Assembly: GCA_016870695.1 (NCBI GenBank)
Contig: VGAV01000182.1
Coordinates: 1 to 5,582 of the forward strand
Source of the DNA: Actinomycetota bacterium
GTDB lineage: Bacteria; Actinomycetota; Actinomycetes; Actinomycetales; Microbacteriaceae
Direction of reading: 5' to 3'
Length of the DNA: 5,582 bases
The notes beneath the pieces are model-generated. The model saw nothing but the letters and a program-made list of their open reading frames with translations, made no database searches and was not told where the DNA came from. The position numbers were made by a program, and so were the translations under genes. Below are positions 1 through 5,488 of the stretch, piece by piece; position 1 is the stretch's first letter, and every line of letters starts with the position of its first letter.

Positions 1-1011
1 ACCTCCTGGATCACGAACCAGTACGACTACTACGTCCTCGGCAACACCGCACTGAGCTTCCCCGACGACGCGGGCATGATCCGCGTGGACGAGGAGACCG
101 GCCTCGGCTTCGCCATCGCGACCGACTGCAACGGCCGCTACTGCCAGCTCGACCCGTACACCGGCGCCAAGCTCGCCCTCGCCGAGGCGTACCGCAACGT
201 GGCCGTGACCGGCGCGGTGCCCACCGCCGTCACCGACTGCCTGAACTTCGGCAGCCCCGAGAACCCCGAGGTCATGTGGCAATTCAGCCAGGCCGTCGAG
301 GGTCTGAGCGATGGCTGCCTCGAGCTCGGCATCCCGGTCACGGGCGGCAACGTGTCGTTCTACAACCAGACCGGCGACCAGCCGATCCACCCCACCCCGG
401 TCGTGGGCGTGATGGGCATCATCGACGATGTCGCCGCCCGCATCCCGAGCGGCTGGCAGGATGCCGGCGAGAACCTGTACCTCCTCGGCACCACCGCCGA
501 CGAGCTCGACGGCTCGCAGTGGGCGGGCACGATCCACGGCCACCTCGGCGGGCGCCCGCCGCAGGTCGACCTGGCGCAGGAGCGCAAGCTCGCCGAGCTG
601 CTGCAGGCCGCCGGCTCCCAGTCCCTCGTCTCGAGCGCGCACGACCTGTCCTCCGGCGGTCTGGCGCAGACCCTCGCCGAGGGCGTGCTGCGCTTCGGCG
701 TGGGCGCGCGCGTCTGGCTCACCGAGCTCATGGAGCGGGACGGCGTGGATGCCACGGCCGCCCTCTTCAGCGAGTCCACCGGCCGCGTGCTCGTGAGCGT
801 GCCGCGCGAGGAGGACGTGAAGTTCCGCGGTCTGTGCGACGGTCGCGGCTACCCGGTGCTGCGCATCGGCGTCACCGACATCGAGCCGGGCGTCGAGGCC
901 TCCCTCGAGATCCAGGACGTGTTCACCGTCCCGGTGTCGGAGCTGCGCCGCCTGTCGACCGAGACGCTGCCCGCCGTGTTCGGGCCGACCGTGTCGGAGC
1001 CCGTCGCCTGA
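1..1011 (+). CDS. purL: Phosphoribosylformylglycinamidine synthase subunit PurL, C-terminal part (5' end cut by window)
   Basis: This is the large (synthetase) subunit of FGAM synthase, which converts FGAR, ATP and glutamine-derived ammonia into FGAM in cytoplasmic purine synthesis. The frame is open from base 1 and ends at TGA 1009-1011, leaving 336 residues. That is roughly the last 45% of a typical small-type PurL of about 740-770 residues. The visible part is the second AIRS/PurM-like half. It shows the conserved stretch [12 protein letters not shown] near the start, then [18 protein letters not shown], then [12 protein letters not shown], the glycine-rich [13 protein letters not shown] and the AIRS_C-type segment [18 protein letters not shown]. 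No frameshift is seen. A small membrane gene follows 31 nt later on the same strand, so cotranscription is likely. The identification is secure; only the start is unseen. Confidence 0.97.
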   Translation, partial: TSWITNQYDYYVLGNTALSFPDDAGMIRVDEETGLGFAIATDCNGRYCQLDPYTGAKLALAEAYRNVAVTGAVPTAVTDCLNFGSPENPEVMWQFSQAVEGLSDGCLELGIPVTGGNVSFYNQTGDQPIHPTPVVGVMGIIDDVAARIPSGWQDAGENLYLLGTTADELDGSQWAGTIHGHLGGRPPQVDLAQERKLAELLQAAGSQSLVSSAHDLSSGGLAQTLAEGVLRFGVGARVWLTELMERDGVDATAALFSESTGRVLVSVPREEDVKFRGLCDGRGYPVLRIGVTDIEPGVEASLEIQDVFTVPVSELRRLSTETLPAVFGPTVSEPVA

Positions 1012-1042
1012 CCGTCCGGGGCAGCGGCAGAGAGGACGCGGA

Positions 1043-1183
1043 ATGAGCATCGACGACGACGACGACATGACCGTCTTCAGCGACCGGCGTCAGCGCCGGG
1101 TGAAGATCACGGCGTGGGTCGTGATCGCCGCGCTCATCATCACCGGCGGCGGCGCCACGGTGTTCGCCCTCATCTTCGGCTGA
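1043..1183 (+). CDS. Small single-pass membrane protein, 46 aa, unknown function
   Basis: A short frame of ATG plus 45 codons ends at TGA 1181-1183. A Shine-Dalgarno-like AGAGGA at 1031-1036 lies 6 nt before the ATG. The product begins MSIDDDDDM, with five consecutive aspartates. It continues with a basic patch (DRRQRRVK, residues 14-21) and one hydrophobic helix (about residues 24-46: AWVVIAALIITGGG, then ATVFALIFG). The basic residues before the helix predict the acidic N-terminus inside the cell and the short C-terminus outside or in the membrane. Codons end almost entirely in G or C, as in real genes here. It lies 31 nt after purL and before a hairpin, so it is probably the last gene of the purL transcript. 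I do not recognise a named family, and function cannot be inferred. Confidence 0.72.
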   Translation: MSIDDDDDMTVFSDRRQRRVKITAWVVIAALIITGGGATVFALIFG

Positions 1184-1191
1184 CGGGGGAC

Positions 1192-1212
1192 GGATGCCAC
1201 CCCGTGGCATCC
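1192..1212 (+). terminator. Perfect 9-bp hairpin after the small membrane gene, probable terminator
   Basis: GGATGCCAC (1192-1200), a CCC loop and GTGGCATCC (1204-1212) form a perfect 9-bp stem starting 9 nt after the small gene's stop codon. No T tract follows, which is common for terminators in high-GC actinobacteria. Each arm contains the heptamer GGATGCC, so this may also be a paired copy of that motif. Position supports termination of the purL transcript before it meets the oncoming trkA gene. Confidence 0.55.
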
Positions 1213-1230
1213 ATGCCGCCCTTCCCCCTC

Positions 1231-1309
1231 CGCGGAGTCGGACGGCGACGCCGGAATCGGACCCGTGCCCCGGTTCGGCCCGAATCCCGCGCCTCGCTCC
1301 GATTCCGCG
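1231..1309 (+). repeat. 79-bp palindromic intergenic repeat, copy A
   Basis: This copy lies between the convergent small membrane gene and trkA, ending 8 nt before the trkA stop codon. It aligns without gaps over 79 bp to copy B at 3398-3476, with about 62 of 79 bases identical by hand count. The first 31 bases differ at a single position, the centre is more variable, and the last 12 bases are identical. The ends are near-perfect inverted repeats: CGCGGAGTCGGA at the left against TCCGATTCCGCG at the right, one mismatch. Internal boxes are CGGAATCGGA (1252-1261) and CCGAATCC (1280-1287). It could fold as a bidirectional terminator for the two facing genes, but that is inference. Confidence 0.8.
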
Positions 1310-1316
1310 ACGCCGG

Positions 1317-2015
1317 TCAGACCAGCGCGGCGAACCGCTCGGTGCGCTCCACGGGTCCGATCACGATGAGCAGGTCGCCCTCCTGGATGACGGAGCTGGC
1401 CCCGGCGGCGTGCCACTCGCCGTCGCCGCCGCGGATCTTGACGATGGTCACGCCGTGCCGTCGGCGCACGGCGGAGTCCTCGAGCGACCGGCCGACGATC
1501 TCCCGCGGCGCGATCGTCTTGGCGACGACGAGGTCGCGGTCGAACTCGACGTAGTCGAGCATCGCCCCGCGCACGAGGTGGGCGATGCGGCGCCCCATGT
1601 CCGCCTCGGGGTACACGACGTGCTCGATGCCGAGCTGTTCGAGGATCAGCCCGTGCTGTTCGCTGATGGCCTTCGCCCAGATCGACCGCGCCCCCATGCG
1701 CTTGAGAAGCGACGTCGTGAGGATGCTGGCCTGGATGTCGGACCCGATGCCGACGACGACGCGGTCGAAGTCGACGACGCCCAGCTGCTCGAGGGCGACC
1801 TGGCGGGTGGAGTCCGCGCGCACCACGTGGGTGAGCACGCCGTTGAGGGACTGGACGATGTCCTCGTCGGTGTCGATGCCGAGCACCTCGGTGCCCGAGC
1901 GCGCCAGCTCGGTGGCCAGCGCACCGCCGAAACGGCCGAGACCGATCACCGCGATCGACGCGGCGGCGTTGGTGCGGGGACGACGGCGGCTGAAGAAGGG
2001 GGCCGGGTTATCCAA
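1317..2015 (-). CDS. trkA: TrkA/KtrA-type potassium uptake regulatory protein (RCK_N + RCK_C)
   Basis: This is the cytoplasmic NAD(H)/nucleotide-binding subunit that gates a TrkH/KtrB potassium channel. At 232 residues it has one RCK unit, so it resembles KtrA rather than the two-unit E. coli TrkA. Residues 1-20 are a basic N-terminal tail. A Rossmann fold follows, with VIGLGRFGG at residues 23-31, the second-strand acidic residue D48 in GIDTDED, and VRADST at 65-70. The C-terminal part, from about residue 150, fits RCK_C (TrkA_C). The start is TTG at 2015-2013, supported by AAGGAG at 2031-2026 inside the end of trkH. The gene overlaps the trkH stop (2008-2010) by 8 nt, indicating translational coupling. 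The frame is intact, so it may be an orphan regulator if trkH is truly broken. Confidence 0.93.
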   Translation of the reverse strand: MDNPAPFFSRRRPRTNAAASIAVIGLGRFGGALATELARSGTEVLGIDTDEDIVQSLNGVLTHVVRADSTRQVALEQLGVVDFDRVVVGIGSDIQASILTTSLLKRMGARSIWAKAISEQHGLILEQLGIEHVVYPEADMGRRIAHLVRGAMLDYVEFDRDLVVAKTIAPREIVGRSLEDSAVRRRHGVTIVKIRGGDGEWHAAGASSVIQEGDLLIVIGPVERTERFAALV

Positions 2016-3314
2016 TGATGGGACGCTCCTTCGGGAGTTCGTACATGCGTTTCTCCCGCGTCAGCGCCAACGCGGCGCCGAGCAGGACGGGACCGAGTCG
2101 TCCGATGAACATGAGGACGACGAGGACGAGCTGCGCCGCCACGGGGAGGTCGGCCGTGATGCCCGGCTCATCAGCATGATGGCCAGGGTCGAGCCGACGA
2201 CGAGGGCCACCGAGAGGAGGGCGACGGTGAGGGCTTCGCGGTGGGTCGACCGCGGCAGTCGCTTGCCGAACATGTTGACCGCGGTGTCGCCGCGGAGCTC
2301 GGCCACGATGATGAACAGCAGTACCGCGAACGTCGTGATCTTGAGTCCGCCGGCGGTGCCCGCCGGGCCGCCGCCGATGAACATGAGGATGTCGGTGACG
2401 AACCAGCTCTCGGGCAGCATGCCCCCGACGTCGATGGTGTTGAAGCCGGCGGTGCGCGGCATGACCGACATCGTGAACCCGGCGAGCAGGCGACCGGCGG
2501 GGTCGAGGGGCCCGAGCGTCCGCGGGTTCGACCATTCGAGGGCCGTCAGGGCGATCGCGCCGAACACCAGCAGCGTGAGCGTTCCGGCGATGACGGTGAC
2601 GGTGTTGAGGGTCCACCGCCGCGGGAAGCGGAACCGTCGTCGGAGCTCCATGATGACCGGGAAGCCGAGCCCGCCCAGGATGACGGCGACGCAGACGGGC
2701 AGGCAGATCCACGCGTCGGTCACGAACGACATGAGGTTGTCGCTGAAGAGCGCGAAGCCGGCGTTGTTGAACGACGACACCGCGTGGAACGCGCCCAGCC
2801 ACACGGCCCGCCCGAAGGGCTCGCCGAAGCCCGCCCAGAAGCGTCCCGCGAGGAGGGCCGCGACGATCGCCTGGGTGACCAACGTGATCACGGCGACCCC
2901 GAGGAGCACACGCCGCACGTCGCCCACCGCCACCGTGTGGGTCTCGCTCACCGCGGTCAGCCGGGTGCGCAGCCCCAGGCGCCGGGCCACGAGCAGCCCG
3001 AGCAGCGTGGCGAGCGACATCACGCCGAACCCGCCGATCTGAATGAGCACCATGATGACCACCTGGCCGAAGGGGGTCCAGAAGGTCGCGGTGTCGACGA
3101 TGATGTGGCCGGTGACGCACACCGCGCTGGTCGCCGTGAACAACGCTTCGATGAACGTGGCCGGACGGCCTTGCGCGGCGATTGGCAGGCTGAGCAGCGC
3201 CGTGCCGAGAGCCAGCACCGCACCGAAGGCGAGGACGATCGCGCGGCCCGGGGTGAGGCGGAAGAGGGTGCGGATGGCATCCGACGCGGGGAATGCTGAT
3301 CGCCGGTGCCTCAC
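2008..3314 (-). pseudogene. trkH: TrkH/KtrB potassium channel subunit, frameshifted and lacking the fourth pore loop
   Basis: This encodes the membrane K+ translocating subunit, normally four M1-P-M2 repeats. The frame opens at GTG 3314-3312 and is good to residue 383 (base 2166). Filter segments visible are AVCVTGH (D1, about 64-70), SFNNAGF (D2, 181-187) and RTAGFNT (D3, 287-293). The conserved gate loop GGGPAGTAGGLK spans 314-325. The M1 helix of D4 (ALLSVALVVGSTLAIMLMS) is then followed by unrelated Ser-rich sequence to a stop at 2061-2063. In another frame the family C-terminus appears intact from 2163: GITADLPVAAQ, MFIGRLGP and the final PKERPIIG, ending TAA 2008-2010. The expected D4 pore helix and filter (a TVGLSTG-like motif, roughly 25 residues) is absent from every frame at the junction. 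This is more than a one-base error. It is either a real deletion or an assembly fault. No clear ribosome site precedes the GTG. Confidence 0.82.
2026..2031 (-). promoter_or_regulatory. Ribosome binding site for trkA inside the end of trkH
   Basis: AAGGAG on the minus strand lies 10 nt before the TTG start codon of trkA. It falls within the codons for the conserved PKERPIIG C-terminus of TrkH. It decides in favour of the TTG start, because no ATG or GTG is available ahead of the Rossmann motif. The arrangement suggests that ribosomes finishing trkH help start trkA. Confidence 0.6.
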
Positions 3315-3397
3315 TCGGCAACGATCTCACACCCCGGCGCGCCTTCGTACGACTGGACGGTCGTCGGCTCTCGGCGTGTGGCCGGACCCCCGACCCT

Positions 3398-3476
3398 CGC
3401 GGAATCGGACGGCGACGCCGGAATCGGAGGAGAATCGCGGATTCATCCGAATCCGGCGCCCTTCTCCGATTCCGCG
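3398..3476 (+). repeat. 79-bp palindromic intergenic repeat, copy B
   Basis: This copy lies in the 256-bp gap between the divergent trkH and the first tandem-paralog gene. Its ends are perfect 12-bp inverted repeats: CGCGGAATCGGA (3398-3409) and TCCGATTCCGCG (3465-3476). A second CGGAATCGGA lies at 3419-3428. An inner stem GGATTC-ATCC-GAATCC lies at 3439-3454. It is the most regular of the three copies. Unlike copies A and C it lies upstream of two genes, 84 bp before the trkH start and 95 bp before the GTG at 3571, so a role only as a terminator does not fit this copy. No coding gene is evident in the rest of 3315-3570. Confidence 0.8.
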
Positions 3477-3558
3477 GCGGCGCCCGGCACCCGGCCGCGG
3501 AAGAGGCCGTCGCTACGGGTTCCGGCCGGACTCCCGGCACCGTGTCGGGGGCGGCGCT

Positions 3559-3564
3559 TAGCAT
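3559..3564 (+). promoter_or_regulatory. Putative -10 box of a leaderless promoter for the 331-aa gene
   Basis: TAGCAT fits the actinobacterial -10 pattern TANNNT and ends 6 nt before the GTG at 3571. If transcription starts at that GTG, the hexamer occupies -12 to -7 exactly. The GGAGGG between box and start directly abuts the GTG and is too close to act as a normal Shine-Dalgarno site, which favours a leaderless transcript. No convincing -35 box is seen. The same TAGCATG sequence precedes the next gene. Confidence 0.5.
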
Positions 3565-3570
3565 GGAGGG

Positions 3571-4566
3571 GTGGAACCGCTCCTGGTGATGCTCGCCGAG
3601 TGGTGGTGGATCGGACCTGCAGCGGCCGGTGCCGGCACACTCGGCTGGGTCGGAGTGCGCGCATCGCAGCGTCGCCTCGCTCTCCCGGCTGGTCGGAGCA
3701 CGACCGCCCGGGTCGCCCGCGCGGCCCAGACCCGACCGCTCGGCAAGAACGCGGCGCGGCGCCTCGAGCTCGACGCCGCGACCCTCGACCTGCAGATGAC
3801 ACGGCAGGCGATCGTCCGCGGACGCGCCGAGGTCAAGGCGGCCGAGGCCGAGGTGGTCCGCGCGCAGGCCGACGCGGCCGCCGCGCGCACCGGGACCAGC
3901 ACGGTCGCCGCGGCCCGGCGCCGGCTGCAGGACGCCCAGCGCGAGCTGCGGGCCACGGCCGCCGAGGTCCGCGCCCGGCGGGCGGGGGTCCGCGCCGCCA
4001 AGGCGATGCTGCCGGCCATCCGCACGGGCACGGCGCCGCTCCCCGTCGCGCGTCTGCTCGCGGAGCACGACGCGGTGCTGGCCCGATGGATGCAGTACGA
4101 GACGGACCCGGCCCTCGCGATCGCCCACCCGGAGATGACCGACGCCCGCTCGCCGCTTCTCGCAGAGTTCCTCCGGGCGCACGAGCACGCGCAGTGGCTG
4201 CGCCCCGCCTCGGTGACCGTACGCCTCACGCCCCGCGACTTCCTCGCCTACCGCGACGCCGTCCGGCGGGTGTCGCACACCTTCGCGCATGCCGAGGGGG
4301 TGGCCCGCGGCCGGCGGCCCCACGACGCGGCAGGGCCGACCCCCGACGCCTGGAGCCAGGTGGCATCCGACCTCGCCGAGACGGCGCAGCGTGCGCTGGC
4401 CCGGTCGATGGAGTCGATGGGACGGGTCGCCGCCGAGAAGTGGCAGGAGCGCTCGACCCGCCGGGGCAAGAAGGCGACTCCGGATGCCACCCCCTCGGCA
4501 TCCGCCCCCGGAGACCCCGTGTGGCCGGTGCCCGGCCGCGACCGTCCGGAGCCGCCGACCACCTGA
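3571..4566 (+). CDS. Membrane-anchored coiled-coil protein of unknown function, first of two tandem paralogs (331 aa)
   Basis: I do not recognise a named family. Residues 4-29 form a hydrophobic Trp-rich segment (AEWWWIGPAAAGAG, then TLGWVGV), a likely N-terminal membrane anchor, followed by basic residues RASQRR. Residues about 60-147 are Ala/Arg/Glu-rich and look like a long helical coiled coil. Residues 166-250 match the downstream gene: HD-V--RW--YE-D, IA-P-M-D-R-PL, FLRA, LRP, T, YRDAV, F--AE--AR. The C-terminus (about 300-331) is Pro/Ser-rich and probably disordered. The GTG at 3571 is chosen because it follows the TAGCAT box and begins the hydrophobic segment directly; an ATG at 3563 is in another frame and stops after eight codons. 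The product probably sits on the inner membrane face with its coil in the cytoplasm. The coding call is firm; function is unknown. Confidence 0.85.
   Translation: MEPLLVMLAEWWWIGPAAAGAGTLGWVGVRASQRRLALPAGRSTTARVARAAQTRPLGKNAARRLELDAATLDLQMTRQAIVRGRAEVKAAEAEVVRAQADAAAARTGTSTVAAARRRLQDAQRELRATAAEVRARRAGVRAAKAMLPAIRTGTAPLPVARLLAEHDAVLARWMQYETDPALAIAHPEMTDARSPLLAEFLRAHEHAQWLRPASVTVRLTPRDFLAYRDAVRRVSHTFAHAEGVARGRRPHDAAGPTPDAWSQVASDLAETAQRALARSMESMGRVAAEKWQERSTRRGKKATPDATPSASAPGDPVWPVPGRDRPEPPTT
4482..4503 (+). repeat. Inverted pair of the GGATGCC heptamer inside the end of the 331-aa gene
   Basis: GGATGCC (4482-4488) and GGCATCC (4497-4503) are perfect inverted copies with an 8-nt spacer ACCCCCTC. 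They lie in codons for the Pro/Ser-rich tail of the upstream paralog. The pair uses GAT and GCA, which are rare codons here. It could form an RNA hairpin between the two paralogs, though it lies upstream of the stop codon, so termination is doubtful. Confidence 0.45.
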
Positions 4567-4585
4567 TCGTTCCGGACGCGACGCG

Positions 4586-4591
4586 TAGCAT
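4586..4591 (+). promoter_or_regulatory. Putative -10 box of a leaderless promoter for the 238-aa gene
   Basis: TAGCAT ends 7 nt before the GTG at 4599. A weak -35-like CTGATC at 4563-4568 sits 17 nt upstream and overlaps the stop codon of the preceding gene. The flanking sequence CGCGTAGCATGAGG resembles CGCTTAGCATGGAGG before the first paralog, so the promoter may have been duplicated with the gene. The second gene would then be separately transcribed even though only 32 nt separate it from the first. Confidence 0.5.
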
Positions 4592-4598
4592 GAGGCGC

Positions 4599-5315
4599 GT
4601 GAGCGAGTTCTGGATGTTCGTCGCCGACAAGTGGTGGCTCGCCTTCCCGCTGTTCGGGATGGTCATGGGTGGGCTGGGCGCCGCGCACAATCGCAAGGAG
4701 ATCCGGGCCCGCCGCCGTCATCGCGAGAAGCTCGAGCTGTTGCGCGCCCAGGGCGGTCAGCTCTCACCTGCCGCAGCTCCGCCGAGCGCGATCGCGCCGC
4801 AGCCCGTCGACCGGCTCACCGCGGCCCACGACGACGTCACGCACCGCTGGCTGGACTACGAGCTCGACGTGTCCAAGCTCATCGCCTATCCCGCCATGAG
4901 CGACGGGCGGCAGCCGCTGACGGCCGCGTTCCTGCGGGCGAAGAAGGTGGCCGACAACCTGCGTCCGTCGCCGGGAGAGACCGTCACCGCGGAGCAGATG
5001 AAGGAGTACCGCGACGCGGTCACCGACTACGAGGTGGCCTTCGAGGTCGCCGAGCGCGACGCCCGCCGCATGAAGGACACCGCGTTCTCGGATGCCGAGC
5101 GCAAACGCCTCGACACCGCGAAGCAGCTGCTCGGGGTCGCGATCGACCAGGCCGCCACCCCGCACGAGCGGCAGCTGGCCTACAAGCGCGTGCGCGAGGA
5201 GCTCGACGGCCTGATCTGGCTGTCGGATGCCGCGGTCGACGAGCTGGAGAAGAAGGTCGCCCTCGAGCTCCCGCGCGAGCGCAGCACCCCCGCGGGCCCC
5301 GAGCCCGCCGTCTGA
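4599..5315 (+). CDS. Membrane-anchored protein of unknown function, second of two tandem paralogs (238 aa)
   Basis: I do not recognise a named family. Residues 4-29 are hydrophobic and aromatic (FWMFVADKWWLAFPLF, then GMVMGGLGAA), a likely N-terminal anchor, followed by a strongly basic stretch (RKEIRARRRHREK, 32-44). Residues 77-158 match residues 166-250 of the upstream gene, including HDDVTHRWLDYELD, PAMSDGRQPL, AFLRA, LRP and EYRDAV. Residues about 145-222 are charged and helical, ending in a segment with ELDGLIW and DELEKK. It lacks the long Ala/Arg coiled coil of its paralog. GTG 4599 is preferred because of the TAGCAT box. An in-frame ATG at 4590, which would add MRR, overlaps that box and has no ribosome site. 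Its two GAT codons both fall in GGATGCC. Coding is firm; function is unknown. Confidence 0.87.
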   Translation: MSEFWMFVADKWWLAFPLFGMVMGGLGAAHNRKEIRARRRHREKLELLRAQGGQLSPAAAPPSAIAPQPVDRLTAAHDDVTHRWLDYELDVSKLIAYPAMSDGRQPLTAAFLRAKKVADNLRPSPGETVTAEQMKEYRDAVTDYEVAFEVAERDARRMKDTAFSDAERKRLDTAKQLLGVAIDQAATPHERQLAYKRVREELDGLIWLSDAAVDELEKKVALELPRERSTPAGPEPAV

Positions 5316-5318
5316 CCT

Positions 5319-5330
5319 CGGGCCGGCCCG
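5319..5330 (+). terminator. 12-bp perfect GC palindrome just after the 238-aa gene, possible terminator
   Basis: CGGGCCGGCCCG is fully self-complementary and begins 4 nt after the stop codon. It has no loop of its own and no T tract follows, so a folded RNA would need to open the centre. In a genome this GC-rich, such palindromes can arise by chance. Confidence 0.25.
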
Positions 5331-5353
5331 CGCCCCCGGCGTCCCGGCTCGTT

Positions 5354-5432
5354 CCAGAATCGGATGAACGCCGCGGATTCGGACCGCATCCGCTCCCGCG
5401 TCCGATTCCGACGCCGCGATCCGAATCCGGCG
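5354..5432 (-). repeat. 79-bp palindromic intergenic repeat, copy C (inverted, more diverged)
   Basis: Read on the minus strand, this copy aligns with copy B. GGATTCGGA, then CGGAATCGGA, GTCCGAATCC and TCCGATTC fall at the same positions to within one base. The total length is again 79 bp, and the distance from second to third box is identical. Its terminal inverted repeats are less exact than in B. It lies between the 238-aa gene and the facing partial gene, so like copy A it separates convergent genes. Confidence 0.72.
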
Positions 5433-5460
5433 CGACGGCGCGACCAGGCGACGGCGCGAC
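5432..5460 (+). repeat. Short direct repeat, 13 bp twice with 16-bp period
   Basis: GCGACGGCGCGAC occurs at 5432-5444 and again at 5448-5460, separated by CAG. It directly follows repeat copy C in the intergenic gap 5433-5488. The sequence is low in complexity and may be slippage-derived. Confidence 0.5.
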
Positions 5461-5488
5461 GCGGCGCCGCGACGACGGCGGAAAGCGG

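Noticed and set aside
2100..2180. Programmed ribosomal frameshift in trkH
   Set aside because: Shifting frame at 2163-2168 would still leave out the fourth pore helix and filter, and no slippery run is seen there.
1585..3042. A 485-codon + strand open frame antisense to trkA and trkH
   Set aside because: Ser/Thr/Arg-rich translation with no recognisable motif, opposite two clear genes. It is a shadow typical of high-GC DNA.
2061..3314. trkH as an intact 417-residue protein ending at 2061
   Set aside because: Residues after 383 are Ser/Arg-rich and unlike the family, while the true C-terminal sequence is visible in another frame just downstream.
3293..3589. 98-codon + strand frame in the trkH-paralog gap
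   Set aside because: Most of it is translation of repeat copy B and its flanks; it overlaps the start of trkH and of the first paralog and has no ribosome site.
2008..4323. A 771-codon open frame on the minus strand
   Set aside because: Only its last 51 codons (from 2163) are real, being the displaced TrkH C-terminus. The rest runs antisense to the first paralog or out of frame with trkH, with Arg/Pro/His-rich shadow composition.
3306..4598. Long + strand open extension ahead of the 238-aa gene
   Set aside because: It overlaps the first paralog in another frame, is extremely Arg/Pro-rich, and crosses repeat copy B. The gene starts at GTG 4599.
5180..5389. 69-codon minus-strand frame over the end of the 238-aa gene
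   Set aside because: It begins inside repeat copy C and then runs antisense to a clear gene; Ser/Arg-rich shadow composition.
1231..5432. CRISPR array formed by the three 79-bp repeats
   Set aside because: The copies lie more than 1.9 kb apart with genes between them, one is inverted, and no cas gene is present.
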